Source: Nocardia vulneris (GTDB taxonomy: Bacteria; Actinomycetota; Actinomycetes; Mycobacteriales; Mycobacteriaceae). From it: a stretch of 64,000 bases of DNA. The notes under the pieces are model-generated. The model worked only from the letters and a program-made list of their open reading frames with translations. It did no database searches and had not been told where the DNA came from. Below are positions 41,970 through 51,303 of this stretch, in pieces (within the stretch, counting starts at the first letter, position 1; each line of letters starts with the position of its first letter). Location of the stretch: positions 1-64,000 of the forward strand of contig NZ_BDCI01000023.1 in assembly GCF_001613425.1 (NCBI RefSeq), written 5' to 3'. The position numbers and the translations under genes are program-made.

Positions 41970-42911
41970 GTGGCCGGGGCGCGATCGCCGATATTGCGCG
42001 TGATCGTTCTGATCACGCTGCTGGCGTTTGCCGCGTTCGCGTTACGGGGATACATCCCAGGGGTGGCCGAATCCCGCGACCAATCGGCGCCGTCGGCGCT
42101 GTCGGTGGCTCTGATGCCGGTGCTGCTCACCGTGTCCATGGTCATTCTGCTCGCGGGCGTGATAGCGAGCCAGCATCGGCTGCCGCTGGCCATGCCGGAA
42201 CCCGACCGCGACAACGACCGGCCGCGCGGCGGTCTCGGCCGGGTCGGGCTGTTCGTGCTGGCCGGTCTCGCCGTGCTGGCCATGCTCGTCTCGGCCGCCT
42301 CGGCGATCTTCTTCGTGGGCGTCGGCGGCGAGGACAGCGCGCCACCCAGCCCCGCCGATGCCGCGAACCCCGGCCGACCACCGGACGAATTCGCCACCAG
42401 CGCACCCGACCCCGGCGCCACGCCCGCGGAACTGACCGGCACCGCGTTCCTGCTCACCGCCGTCGCGGCGATCGCACTGGTCGTCGTCGCCCTGACCGGG
42501 CTCGTTGTGGTCACCCTCGCGTCCCGGCGTCAGCCCGCGCCCGCGCCGCCGCCGCTGGTCGTCGTGCCGCCCACCGCGGTGGACTCGCTGGCCAGGGCCG
42601 CCGAAATGGGTTTGGCCGCAATGAATGTGCCGGGCCAGGATCCGCGGACCGCGATCATCGCCTGCTACGTCGCGATGGAACGCGGGCTCGCCTTCGATCG
42701 CGCTGCCGCACCGCTGGTTTCGGATACCCCGATGGAGGTGCTCGCCCGCGCGTTCGAGCGCGGTGCGCTGCACGACGCTTCGGCGCGGGAATTGGTCGCC
42801 CTGTTCGAGGAGGCCAGATTCAGCCCGCACGCGATGCTCGAATGGCAGCGGATGCGGGCGGAGCAGCTTTTGCGGATCGTCCTCGCGGATCTGCAAGGGG
42901 AGGCAGCATGA
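41970..42911 (+). CDS. Membrane protein with DUF4129 domain
   Basis: This 313-residue protein has four membrane helices (about 8-28, 45-65, 92-115 and 155-182). The cytoplasmic DUF4129 domain is at the C terminus (AIIACYVAMERGLAFDRAAAPLVSDTPMEVLARAFERG). DUF4129 proteins are usual partners of MoxR ATPases and DUF58 proteins. GTG start. First of a five-gene operon. Confidence 0.75.
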   Translation: MAGARSPILRVIVLITLLAFAAFALRGYIPGVAESRDQSAPSALSVALMPVLLTVSMVILLAGVIASQHRLPLAMPEPDRDNDRPRGGLGRVGLFVLAGLAVLAMLVSAASAIFFVGVGGEDSAPPSPADAANPGRPPDEFATSAPDPGATPAELTGTAFLLTAVAAIALVVVALTGLVVVTLASRRQPAPAPPPLVVVPPTAVDSLARAAEMGLAAMNVPGQDPRTAIIACYVAMERGLAFDRAAAPLVSDTPMEVLARAFERGALHDASARELVALFEEARFSPHAMLEWQRMRAEQLLRIVLADLQGEAA

Positions 42912-42927
42912 GAGAGCGGGAGGCAGT

Positions 42928-43425
42928 TTGAATCGAATGGCCGTTGTCCTCGGTGCCGCGGTCGTGATCGCCGTGATCGAGCTGGTGACCTTCGAAAAGG
43001 CGCGCGGCATCATGTTGTTCGCCGTCGCGATCCCGGTCGCGCTCGCGTTGGCCTGGCTGGTCTGGTCGCTGCTCGACCGGGGCGAGCCACGCACCTTCGA
43101 CGAGATCGACGAGATCGAGAACGGTCCCGCCGAGATGCTGCGCCGCTGGCATGCCAGGGCGCAGATGCTCGCCGATCGTGCCGAGGGCACCCGCGCGGAC
43201 TGGGACCGGCACCTGCGGCCGTTGCTGGCCAAGGAATTCGAGCTGTCCAGCGGGCAGCGGGTGGCGAAGAACCGCCGCGCCACCGAGGCCGCCGGGATCC
43301 ACCTGTTCGGACCCGAGCTGTGGCGCTGGGTGGACCCGGCCAACTCGGCATTGCGTGATCAGACCACAAGGGCACCGGGCCGGGCGGCACTGGACGAGAT
43401 CCTGAGCCGCCTGCAGAGAATGTGA
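42928..43425 (+). CDS. Small membrane protein of the MoxR operon
   Basis: This 165-residue protein has two membrane helices (about 4-25 and 33-55) and a soluble C-terminal part rich in Arg and Glu (EMLRRWHARAQMLADRAEGT). I know of no assigned function; mycobacterial moxR2 operons carry similar small genes. TTG at 42928 with GGGAGG close upstream is preferred over ATG at 42937. It is 17 bases after the DUF4129 gene. Confidence 0.65.
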   Translation: MNRMAVVLGAAVVIAVIELVTFEKARGIMLFAVAIPVALALAWLVWSLLDRGEPRTFDEIDEIENGPAEMLRRWHARAQMLADRAEGTRADWDRHLRPLLAKEFELSSGQRVAKNRRATEAAGIHLFGPELWRWVDPANSALRDQTTRAPGRAALDEILSRLQRM

Positions 43426-43454
43426 AATGGGTTGAGGCAAGTGCGGGTATACAG

Positions 43455-44417
43455 ATGACAATGCCGATGGATGTCACGGTCCAGCGCAGCGACGCCGTGC
43501 TCAGAGAGATCTCCCGGGTGGTGGTGGGTAAACGGGACGAGATGCAGCTGATCCTGATCGCGGTGCTGGCCGGTGGTCACGTGCTGATCGAAGATCTACC
43601 CGGCCTGGGTAAGACGCTGATCGCCAGATCGTTCGCCGCCGCGCTCGGCCTGCAGTTCACCCGGGTGCAGTTCACCCCGGACCTGCTCCCCGCGGACCTG
43701 CTCGGTTCCACGATCTACGACATGACCTCCGGCCGCTTCACCTTCCGGCGCGGCCCGGTGTTCACCAATGTGCTGCTCGCCGATGAGATCAACCGCACGC
43801 CGCCGAAAACCCAAGCCGCGCTGCTGGAGTCGATGGCCGAGGGGCAGGTCAGCATCGATGGCGAAACCTTCCCGCTGCCACAGCCTTTCATCGTGCTCGC
43901 GACCGACAACCCGATCGAGTACGAGGGCACCTACCCGTTGCCGGAGGCCCAGCTGGACCGCTTCGCGATCCAGTTGCGGCTCGGCTATCTCTCCGAACAC
44001 GACGAGACGCAGATGATCCGGCGCAGGCTCGAGCGCGGTGCGACCACGCCGCAGGTCGGCCAGGTGGTGGACGCGAACGGGCTGCTGGAGATGCGGCAAT
44101 CTGTCGAATACGTCACGGTGCACCCGGATGTGGTGAGTTACGTGGTGGCGCTGGCCGCCGCCACTCGCGGCCATCCCCAGGTCGAGGTCGGGGCCAGTCC
44201 GCGGGCGGAACTCGATCTGGTGCAGATGTCGCGGGCCCGGGCGCTGTTGCTCGGCCGCGACTACGTGATCCCGGAAGACGTGAAGGCACTGGCGATTCCG
44301 GCGATGGCACATCGGATCACGTTGCGGCCGGAGATGTGGGTGCGCCGCATCCGGGGCGAGGACGTGATCACCGAGCTGTTACGTCGCCTCCCGGTTCCCC
44401 GCGCGACCGTGACATGA
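43455..44417 (+). CDS. moxR: MoxR-family AAA+ ATPase
   Basis: This 320-residue AAA_3 ATPase has Walker A LPGLGKTLIARSFA near residues 45-58, Walker B LLADEINRTPPKTQAALLE and sensor ATDNPIEYEGTYPLPEAQLDRF. MoxR proteins act as chaperones for maturation of other complexes, usually with vWA or DUF58 partners. The start is uncertain: ATG at 43455 is used; ATG at 43461 and GTG at 43422 are possible. It overlaps the DUF58 gene by four bases (ATGA). Confidence 0.9.
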   Translation: MTMPMDVTVQRSDAVLREISRVVVGKRDEMQLILIAVLAGGHVLIEDLPGLGKTLIARSFAAALGLQFTRVQFTPDLLPADLLGSTIYDMTSGRFTFRRGPVFTNVLLADEINRTPPKTQAALLESMAEGQVSIDGETFPLPQPFIVLATDNPIEYEGTYPLPEAQLDRFAIQLRLGYLSEHDETQMIRRRLERGATTPQVGQVVDANGLLEMRQSVEYVTVHPDVVSYVVALAAATRGHPQVEVGASPRAELDLVQMSRARALLLGRDYVIPEDVKALAIPAMAHRITLRPEMWVRRIRGEDVITELLRRLPVPRATVT

Positions 44418-45688
44418 GACATCGCGACGCCAGCACCGCGGTCGAGGCCGAATTGCGGTGGCGCCCGGCACCGCTGGTCTTCATGCTCGCGGTGTGCGCC
44501 GCCGCGGCGCTGGTGCTCGCGGTGGTGCTCGGCCGCTGGCAGCTGGTCGTTTTCGCGGCGCCGCTGCTCGGGGTGCTCGCCACCGCGCCGTGGCAGCAGT
44601 CGAGCACCAGGATCCAGGTGGACGGCGGCGGCACGCTGCGCTGCTTCGAATCCGAGGAGGTGGTGCTGACCGTCGCCGCCTTCGTCGAGCAGGGACACGC
44701 GCTGCTGCGTCTGACACCGGCGCAGACCGACGCACTCGGCATCGAGGTCGAACAGTCCAGCGATTCCGGCGCCGCGCCCGCCGGGCTGCGGCTGGCCCTG
44801 TCCGCGGACCGCTGGGGCCGCTACCCGGTGTCCGTACGGGTGTCCGCGCTGAGCCCGGCCGGTCTCGCGGTGGCCACCGCGGTGCTGCCCGCCGGGCAGC
44901 TGTTCGTCTACCCGATCACCGATCCGCAGCGGATGCGGTTGCCGCGCACCGAACTTCCCGAGCGCCTCGGCACCCATCTGACCCGTCGATTCGGCCCCGG
45001 CGTCGAGTACGCCGACATCCGGGCGTACGCGCCCGGTGATCAGTTGCGCATCGTGAACTGGCCGGTGAGCGCCCGGCGCGGCCGGCTCTACGTCACCGAG
45101 CGACTGACCAACCGTTCCGCGGATGTCGTTGTGCTGGTGGACACCTCGCAGCAGGCGCCGGGTCCGGCGACGGATTCGCTCGAACTGTCGGTCCGGGGTG
45201 CGGCGCAGGTGGTGCAGTCGACCCTGCAGGCCGGCGATCGCACCGCCGTGGTGTGCCTCGGGCAGGCGCCGCGCTGGCTGCGGCCCGATATCGGGCGCAG
45301 GCAGTTCTATCGGGTCGTGGACACCGTGCTCGGTGTCGGCGAGGAACACATCCCGACCACCGGCACGCTGGCGCCGCACGCGGCCGTGCCGCTGGGCGCC
45401 ATCGTGGTCGCCTTCTCCACGCTGCTGGACACCCAGTTCGCGCTCGCGCTGATCGACCTGCGCAAGCGCGGGCACGTGGTGGTGGTCGTGGATGTCCTGC
45501 GCGGCACGCCTTTTCGCGACGACCTCGACCCCACGCTGGCCAAGATGTGGCAGTTGGAGCGGGCCTCGATGTACCGCGACATGGGCACCGTCGGCGTCGA
45601 TATCGTGGCCTGGCCGGCCGACACCCGGCTCGATCAGATCATGCGGGTGCTCCCGGAGCACCGCCGTACCGTGCGAGTGCGCCGATGA
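44414..45688 (+). CDS. DUF58 domain membrane protein
   Basis: This 424-residue protein has two N-terminal membrane helices (about 18-36 and 40-58). The DUF58 domain follows (residues about 185-400; YADIRAYAPGDQLRIVNWPVSARRGRLYVTERLTNRSADVVVLVDTS), with a vWA-like MIDAS-type strand. DUF58 proteins are the likely clients of MoxR. Its stop overlaps the next start (ATGA). In M. tuberculosis Rv3692-Rv3693 has the same order. Confidence 0.87.
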   Translation: MRHRDASTAVEAELRWRPAPLVFMLAVCAAAALVLAVVLGRWQLVVFAAPLLGVLATAPWQQSSTRIQVDGGGTLRCFESEEVVLTVAAFVEQGHALLRLTPAQTDALGIEVEQSSDSGAAPAGLRLALSADRWGRYPVSVRVSALSPAGLAVATAVLPAGQLFVYPITDPQRMRLPRTELPERLGTHLTRRFGPGVEYADIRAYAPGDQLRIVNWPVSARRGRLYVTERLTNRSADVVVLVDTSQQAPGPATDSLELSVRGAAQVVQSTLQAGDRTAVVCLGQAPRWLRPDIGRRQFYRVVDTVLGVGEEHIPTTGTLAPHAAVPLGAIVVAFSTLLDTQFALALIDLRKRGHVVVVVDVLRGTPFRDDLDPTLAKMWQLERASMYRDMGTVGVDIVAWPADTRLDQIMRVLPEHRRTVRVRR

Positions 45689-46131
45689 CCCGATTCCTCG
45701 CCGTGCTGTCCGGCGTCCTGCTGGTCACCTCGGTGGCGCTGCTGGAACCGTGGACCGCCGGGCCGACGCTCGCGTTGGTCGCGCTCGGCTGGTGGTTCCG
45801 CCCGTTCGCCGTGGCCGCCGTGCTGGTGGCCGTCGGCGTGCTCGTGGTCGCCGACCCCGGCGTACTCGCCGCGGCGGCAATGGGTCTGGTGGCCACCGCC
45901 TACCTGTTGAACGCCGCGACGGTCACCGCGCCGCACGGTGTGGTGCCGACCACGGTGCCCTCGGTGGCGGGTGCGGTCGGCTTCGCCGCCGTGGCCGTCG
46001 GCGCGGCACTGGTGCCGATCCGGGTGCCGTGGGCCCCGCTCGCCGCCCCGGTGCTGGTGATCCTGCTCTACGCCATGATCGTGCAGGGCGCGGCGATCCG
46101 CCGGGCGCGCACCCAGCCGCGCACGTCCTGA
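45685..46131 (+). CDS. Small integral membrane protein of the MoxR operon
   Basis: This 148-residue protein has five hydrophobic segments and a basic C-terminal end (RRARTQPRTS). I cannot assign a function. It overlaps the DUF58 gene by four bases, so it belongs to the operon and may help form its membrane complex. A hairpin follows the stop. Confidence 0.7.
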   Translation: MTRFLAVLSGVLLVTSVALLEPWTAGPTLALVALGWWFRPFAVAAVLVAVGVLVVADPGVLAAAAMGLVATAYLLNAATVTAPHGVVPTTVPSVAGAVGFAAVAVGAALVPIRVPWAPLAAPVLVILLYAMIVQGAAIRRARTQPRTS

Positions 46132-46162
46132 TGCCCGCACCCGGAGACCGGACGCGGGCATC
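46130..46162. terminator. Bidirectional hairpin between MoxR operon and chsH3
   Basis: GATGCCCGC (46130-46138) pairs with GCGGGCATC (46154-46162) across a 15-base loop that can form further pairs. It lies between convergent stops at 46131 and 46171. It has no T tract, so confidence is moderate. Confidence 0.5.
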
Positions 46163-46170
46163 GGAGCCAC

Positions 46171-47034
46171 TCAGCCGCGGAAGCGCAGCCGCACATCGCT
46201 GAGCACGGGTGCGTCGTCGCGTTCGACAACCGTTGCGGCGATGACCAATTCGTTGTCCTGCCGCCAGATCCGGGTGCGGATCGTCTCACCCGGGTAGAGC
46301 ACACCGGCGAAGCGGGCCCGGAATCCGGTGACGCGCTCGGCCGCCGCGCCGAGCACGGTGTCGGTGGCCGTCTTGCAGACGATGCCGTAGGTGCACAGGC
46401 CGTGCAGGATCGGCGCGGGGAATCCGGCGGCCCGGGCGAATTCGGGATCGGAGTGCAGCGGGTTGCGGTCACCGCACATCCGGTAGAGCAGCGCCTGCTG
46501 CGGCAAGGTCGGCGCGGTCACCTCGAAATCCGGTGCCGTCTCGGGCAGTTCGGTCTTCGTGCTGGGTCCGCGTTCGCCGCCGAACCCCCCTTCGCCCTTG
46601 GCGAAGATCGACGAGCGTGCGGTCCACAGCGGCTCGCCGTCGGAGCCGATCACCAACTGCTCCTGCACCACCACCGCGGCCGAACCCTTGTCCCAGAGTT
46701 CGGTGATCCGCCCCTTGCTGGTGGCCTTGCCCGCGGCGGGGATGGGGCGGTGCAGTTCCACCTCCTGGTGGCCGTGCACCACCTTCGCCAGATCGATGTC
46801 GATGCCGGGAAAGCTGACCCGCGGCGGTTCGGTCTCGTGCAGGGTCGGCGCGACGGTCGCGAAGGTCGGCAGCACCTGGGGTGCGCGGTCGTCCAGGTAG
46901 GGCAGCTCGGCCGGATCGGTCCATCGCGTACCCGCGCCGAGGCCCAGCTGGTACAGCTGCACATCGGACGGGGTCCAGGCGAACTCGCGGCTCGGAAGTT
47001 CGGCTCCGAGAGCGATTTTCGGATCGATGGGCAT
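46171..47034 (-). CDS. chsH3: MaoC-type steroid enoyl-CoA hydratase ChsH3
   Basis: This 287-residue double-hotdog hydratase matches Rv3538 across its length: MPIDPKIALGAELPSREFAWTPSDVQLYQLGLGAG at the start, LPQQALLYRMCGDRNPLHSDPEFARAAGFPAPILHGLCTYG in the C-terminal half. The hydratase motif with catalytic Asp and His is in CGDRNPLHSDPEFA. It hydrates enoyl-CoA intermediates of steroid side-chain breakdown. It lies 29 bases after kstD on the same strand, so it shares the KstR-controlled promoter. Confidence 0.93.
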   Translation of the reverse strand: MPIDPKIALGAELPSREFAWTPSDVQLYQLGLGAGTRWTDPAELPYLDDRAPQVLPTFATVAPTLHETEPPRVSFPGIDIDLAKVVHGHQEVELHRPIPAAGKATSKGRITELWDKGSAAVVVQEQLVIGSDGEPLWTARSSIFAKGEGGFGGERGPSTKTELPETAPDFEVTAPTLPQQALLYRMCGDRNPLHSDPEFARAAGFPAPILHGLCTYGIVCKTATDTVLGAAAERVTGFRARFAGVLYPGETIRTRIWRQDNELVIAATVVERDDAPVLSDVRLRFRG

Positions 47035-47063
47035 CAGTTCTCCTCGTGGATCAGCGACACGGA

Positions 47064-48764
47064 TTACGCCTCGGCGCCGGTCTGCGCGGGCTGCTCGGAC
47101 TTGTTCCGCACGATATCGAGCACGGCCAGGTAGCCGTAGGTGATGGCGGGGCCGATGGTCGCGCCGGGCCCGGCATAGGTGTGGCCCATCACCGGGGTCG
47201 AGGAGTTGCCCGAGGCATACAGTCCGGCGATCGCGGTCCCGTCCTCGCGCAGCACCCGGCCGGCGGTGTCGGCGACCAGTCCGCCCTTGGTGCCCAGGTC
47301 GCCCGGCACGATCTTGGCGGCGTAGAACGGGCCCTGCACCAGGGCGGCGAGGCACGGATTCGGCTTCACCGTCGGATCGCCGTAGTAGCGGTCGTAGTGG
47401 CTGTCGCCGCGACCGAAATCGGCGTCCTTGCCGGTCTCGGCGAAGGTGTTGAACCGGGTGACGGTCGCCGCGAGATCGGTTGCGGGAACACCGATCTTGG
47501 TGGCCAGCTCTTCGATCGTGTCCGCCTTGACGATGTTGTCGTTCTCCATCCAGCGGGACGGAAACCGCTGGCCGGGTTGCAATCCGGCGAAGATGTAGCG
47601 ATTGCGGTAGCGCTGGTCGAAGACCAGCCAGGCCGGAATGTTCGCGCCCGGCCCGTCGCCCTGGCCGTACTCGCCGCCGTACATGGTGTGCACGGCCTCG
47701 ACATACGGCGCGGACTCGTTGCCGAAGCGCTTGCCCGCACTGTTGACCATGATGGTGCCCGGCAGGTTCCGTTCGGCCAGCGCGAACCACGGCCGCCCGC
47801 CCTTGAAGATGGTCGGCCCCCACCAGGCGTCCTCCATGAAACCGACATCGCCGCCCGCGGCCATCCCCGCGAGGATGCCGTCGCCGGTATTGGCGGCCGC
47901 GCCGGTGGTCCATTCCGTGGTGATCGGCTGCCGCTGATACTTGGTGCGCAGTTCGGCGTTGTGCTCGAAGCCACCGGTGCCGAGCACCACGCCGTAGCGC
48001 GCACCGATGGTGACCGGCTTGCCCTCGTGTTCGGCCTCGACGCCGGTGACCACGCCGTCGCGGACCACGAGCCCCGTCAGCGGGGTGTTCAGCAGCACCG
48101 GCACCTGCGCGTCGAGCAGGCCTTTGCGCATGGCGGCGATGATTGCCTGCCCCATGCCGAGGATGTGCTTTCCGGTGAACTTGGCCCAGTAGGTGCGTGC
48201 GCCGACCCGCATGGCGCGCATCATGCCCTTCGGGTGCCTGCGGATCAGGTTCAGCCGGACGAAGTCGGCCTGCATGACGACCACGTTCAGCGGCGCCTTG
48301 GCGTACGGCGGTTCCAGATTGGCCAATTCCGCGCCGAGCACCTTGGCATTGAACGGCGCGGGCTCGCAGGAGCGACCCTCGCCGAGCCCGCCCGGCGCCT
48401 CGGGGTAGTAGTCGGAGTAGCCCGGCACCCACTTCATCTTCAGCGGGGTGTGGTCGAGGACGAAGTCGAAGGCTTCCGCACCGCGATCGATATAGGTATC
48501 GATCCGCTCTTTCGGCACCACGTTTCCGATGATGCTGTGCAGGTAGTTGCGGGCCACCTCGCGGTCGTCGGGCCGGCCGGACGCGAGCAGCGCCTTGTTG
48601 CCGGGGATCCAGACGCCACCGCCGGAGCGGGCGGTCGACCCGCCGTAGTGCGCGGCCTTCTCGATGAGCACCACGCTCAGCCCGTGGTGGGCGGCGGTCA
48701 GGGCGGCGGTCATCCCCGCGGCGCCACTGCCGACCACGACCACGTCGTATTCCCGATCAATCAT
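47064..48764 (-). CDS. kstD: 3-ketosteroid delta-1-dehydrogenase KstD
   Basis: This 566-residue flavoprotein introduces the C1-C2 double bond in ring A of 3-ketosteroids, setting up ring opening. The N-terminal dinucleotide motif is VVVGSGAAGMTAALTAAHHGLSVVLIEKA. In the C terminus, Tyr530 and Gly534 (GHTYAGPG) match catalytic Tyr487 and the glycine of KstD1. The ATG at 48764 (MIDREYDVVVVG) lies directly beside the KstR box and -10, so the mRNA is probably leaderless. It is divergent from the flavoprotein-hsaEGF operon. Confidence 0.94.
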   Translation of the reverse strand: MIDREYDVVVVGSGAAGMTAALTAAHHGLSVVLIEKAAHYGGSTARSGGGVWIPGNKALLASGRPDDREVARNYLHSIIGNVVPKERIDTYIDRGAEAFDFVLDHTPLKMKWVPGYSDYYPEAPGGLGEGRSCEPAPFNAKVLGAELANLEPPYAKAPLNVVVMQADFVRLNLIRRHPKGMMRAMRVGARTYWAKFTGKHILGMGQAIIAAMRKGLLDAQVPVLLNTPLTGLVVRDGVVTGVEAEHEGKPVTIGARYGVVLGTGGFEHNAELRTKYQRQPITTEWTTGAAANTGDGILAGMAAGGDVGFMEDAWWGPTIFKGGRPWFALAERNLPGTIMVNSAGKRFGNESAPYVEAVHTMYGGEYGQGDGPGANIPAWLVFDQRYRNRYIFAGLQPGQRFPSRWMENDNIVKADTIEELATKIGVPATDLAATVTRFNTFAETGKDADFGRGDSHYDRYYGDPTVKPNPCLAALVQGPFYAAKIVPGDLGTKGGLVADTAGRVLREDGTAIAGLYASGNSSTPVMGHTYAGPGATIGPAITYGYLAVLDIVRNKSEQPAQTGAEA

Positions 48765-48765
48765 G

Positions 48766-48779
48766 TAGAACACGTTATA
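48766..48779. promoter_or_regulatory. KstR operator overlapping the kstD promoter
   Basis: TAGAACACGTTATA fits the KstR consensus TnnAACnnGTTnnA. On the minus strand its end is TATAAC, a -10 element nine bases before the kstD ATG, so the box covers the promoter itself. Confidence 0.88.
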
Positions 48780-48880
48780 GAGTGTGGCTGCCGTTGGTCT
48801 ATATTTATGTGGCAGAAGACCCACTCGGCGTCCGATATGTCGAGGAAACTCGTTTCAGTTTTAAGGCCGGAGTGAAGTAC

Positions 48881-50506
48881 ATGGGGTTCGATTGGGACCT
48901 GGTTGCCGACGTGGTGGTGGTCGGCTTCGGCGCGGCAGGCGCCGCGGCCGCGCTGGAAGCGGCCGCCGACGGTGCGCAGGTGCTGGCGCTGGAACGTTTC
49001 GCGGGCGGTGGCGCCTCGGCATTGTCCGGCGGCATCATCTACGCCGGCGGCGGAACGTCGGTGCAGCGGGAGGCCGGTGTCACCGATACGCCGGAGGCGA
49101 TGCTCGCGTATCTGGAGCGCGAGGTCGGCGCCGCGGTGACCCCGCAGACCCTGCGCCGTTTCGTGACGGAGAGCCCGGCGATGATCGAGTGGTTGCGCGG
49201 GCATGGCGTTCCGTTCGAGGCGTCGCTGTGCCCGTACAAGACGTCCTACCCGAACGACAGCTACTACCTGTACTACTCGGGCAGTGAGATCTCCGGTGCG
49301 TTCCGGGATATCCCGGCGGCGCAGCGCGGGCATCGAGTCAAGGGCAAGGGTACCTCCGGCAAGCAGCTGACGGGACCCCTCTCGGCGGCGGCGTCGCGGC
49401 TCGGCGTCCGGGTCGAAACCCTGACGCAGGCAACGCGACTGATCATCGATGACGCGGGCACGGTGCTCGGCGTGGAATGCCGCACGCTGCGCGACGCACC
49501 CGGACGGGTGCGCGAACGGTACACCCGGATGGCCAAGGTCGCCGCCAAGCCCGGCATCTACTACCCGCCGCTGCGAGCCGCGCTGGAACGGCAGCTGACC
49601 CGGCTGGATCGCCGGTACGGCAGCACGATTCGCGTGCTCGCCCGGCGCGGTGTGGTGCTCAGCGCCGGCGGGTTCATCGCGAACCGGGCGATGGTGCGCG
49701 AATACGCGCCCGCGTATCGCGGCGGGCTCGCGCTCGGCACCACCGGTGACGACGGCAGCGGCATCCTGCTCGCCCAGCAGGCGGGCGCGGCCACCGATCG
49801 GATGGGCAATGTGTCCGCGTGGCGATTCCTGCTGCCGCCCAGCGCATTCACCGGCGCGCTGCTGGTCGACGCGGCCGGTCGCCGGGTGATCGACGAGACG
49901 AGGTACGGCGCCGCGGTGGGACAGGCGCTGATCGCCGACCATGACGGCAAGGGCTGGCTGCTCGCTGACGACGCGCTGATGCGGACCGCGATCGCCCAGA
50001 TCGGCAAGCAGGGCGCCTGGTTCCAGCGCGGGCAGTTCGAGGCGATGCGGCGCAGCGCGATTCGCGGTGCGACGCTGGAAGCCGTTGCCGCGAAAGCGGG
50101 CATCGACCCGGCGGGCCTGCGCGCCACGGTGGCCGCGCACAATGCCGCGATCGAACTCGGCACCCCCGATCCGGTCGGCAAGCCCGCCGAATTCACCGAA
50201 CCGGTCCGCACCGGGCCGTACTGGTTGTTGGATGTGGGCATCAAACCGAGCCTGACCAATCCGTGCCCGATGCTCACCCTCGGCGGCGTCGTCGTGGACG
50301 AGCACACCGGCGCGGTCAAATCGACTGCCGGAATGGATATTCCGGGTCTCTACGCGGCCGGGCGGACCGCGGTCGGCATCTGCTCGGAGTCCTACGTCAG
50401 CGGATTGTCGCTGGCCGACTGCATTTTCTCCGGACGACGGGCCGGCCGGTCCGCCGCAGGCGTGCACGTCCCGGCGTCCGATCAAGCAACAGCGGAAGGA
50501 AACTAG
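48881..50506 (+). CDS. FAD-dependent dehydrogenase, candidate 3-ketosteroid delta-4-(5-alpha)-dehydrogenase type
   Basis: This 541-residue FAD_binding_2 flavoprotein (fumarate reductase/KstD superfamily) has the nucleotide motif VVVGFGAAGAAAALEAAADG at the N terminus. Near the C terminus it has SYVSGLSLADCIFSGRRAG; Tyr505 and Ser507 sit as Tyr466 and Ser468 do in the Kst4D enzyme of Rhodococcus. So it may act on ring A at C4-C5 rather than C1-C2, but this is inferred from motif spacing. The ATG at 48881 follows GGAG. It is first in the operon with hsaE, hsaG and hsaF. Confidence 0.75.
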   Translation: MGFDWDLVADVVVVGFGAAGAAAALEAAADGAQVLALERFAGGGASALSGGIIYAGGGTSVQREAGVTDTPEAMLAYLEREVGAAVTPQTLRRFVTESPAMIEWLRGHGVPFEASLCPYKTSYPNDSYYLYYSGSEISGAFRDIPAAQRGHRVKGKGTSGKQLTGPLSAAASRLGVRVETLTQATRLIIDDAGTVLGVECRTLRDAPGRVRERYTRMAKVAAKPGIYYPPLRAALERQLTRLDRRYGSTIRVLARRGVVLSAGGFIANRAMVREYAPAYRGGLALGTTGDDGSGILLAQQAGAATDRMGNVSAWRFLLPPSAFTGALLVDAAGRRVIDETRYGAAVGQALIADHDGKGWLLADDALMRTAIAQIGKQGAWFQRGQFEAMRRSAIRGATLEAVAAKAGIDPAGLRATVAAHNAAIELGTPDPVGKPAEFTEPVRTGPYWLLDVGIKPSLTNPCPMLTLGGVVVDEHTGAVKSTAGMDIPGLYAAGRTAVGICSESYVSGLSLADCIFSGRRAGRSAAGVHVPASDQATAEGN

Positions 50507-50507
50507 C

Positions 50508-51293
50508 GTGCTGTCCGACGCGGTACGAACCGAACTCGCCGACGAACTCGAGCGCGCCGAACGCGACCGGGTGCCGATCGACCCGCTGGTCAGCCGGTAC
50601 CCGGATATCGACGTGGTCGATGCCTACGAGATCCAGCTGATCAACATCCGGCGCCGGCTCGACACGGGCGCCCGGGTGGTCGGCCACAAGGTCGGCCTCT
50701 CGTCCGAGGCCATGCAGCGGATGATGGGCGTCGACGAACCCGACTACGGTCACCTGCTCGCGGAAATGGAAGTCTACGAAGACGTTCCCGTCGAGGCGGG
50801 GCGCTATCTGTTCCCGCGGGTCGAGGTCGAGGTCGGTTTCGTGCTCGGCGCCGACCTGCCCGGCGCGGACTGCACCGAGGCCGACGTGCTTGCCGCGACA
50901 GTCGCTTTCGCCCCCGCCATCGAACTGATCGATTCGCGGATCAAGGACTGGAACATCGGGTTGATGGACACCATCTCCGACAACGCGTCGTCCGCGGGAT
51001 ACGTGCTCGGTCCGGAACGCGTGGCCCCGAAGGACATCGACATCAAGTCCATCGACGCGGTGCTCACCCGCAACGGCGAGACGGTGGCCGAGGGACGCAG
51101 CGATGCCGTGCTCGGCGATCCGGTGATCGCCGTGGCCTGGCTGGCGCGCAAGGTGGCGAGCTTCGGGGTGCGGCTGAAAGCGGGCGACATCGTGCTGCCC
51201 GGCTCCTGCACCCGCGCCATCGACGCCCGGCCGGGCGACGCATTCCATGCCGAGTTCGCCGGGCTCGGTTCTGTCCGTTTGCAATTCATTTAG
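50508..51293 (+). CDS. hsaE: 2-hydroxypenta/hexadienoate hydratase HsaE
   Basis: This 261-residue enzyme hydrates 2-hydroxyhexa-2,4-dienoate from the HsaD step to 4-hydroxy-2-oxohexanoate. It has the fumarylacetoacetase-fold metal residues (VEVEVGFVLGADLPGAD and AIELIDSRIKDWNI). GTG start, one base after the flavoprotein stop, with GGAAGG upstream. It is followed by hsaG and hsaF. Confidence 0.93.
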   Translation: MLSDAVRTELADELERAERDRVPIDPLVSRYPDIDVVDAYEIQLINIRRRLDTGARVVGHKVGLSSEAMQRMMGVDEPDYGHLLAEMEVYEDVPVEAGRYLFPRVEVEVGFVLGADLPGADCTEADVLAATVAFAPAIELIDSRIKDWNIGLMDTISDNASSAGYVLGPERVAPKDIDIKSIDAVLTRNGETVAEGRSDAVLGDPVIAVAWLARKVASFGVRLKAGDIVLPGSCTRAIDARPGDAFHAEFAGLGSVRLQFI

Positions 51294-51303
51294 GAGGCCT
51301 GTG

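Noticed and set aside
46171..48432. A 753-residue minus-strand frame that covers chsH3 and runs into kstD
   Set aside because: The N-terminal two thirds are an out-of-frame shadow of kstD. The real chsH3 starts at 47034.
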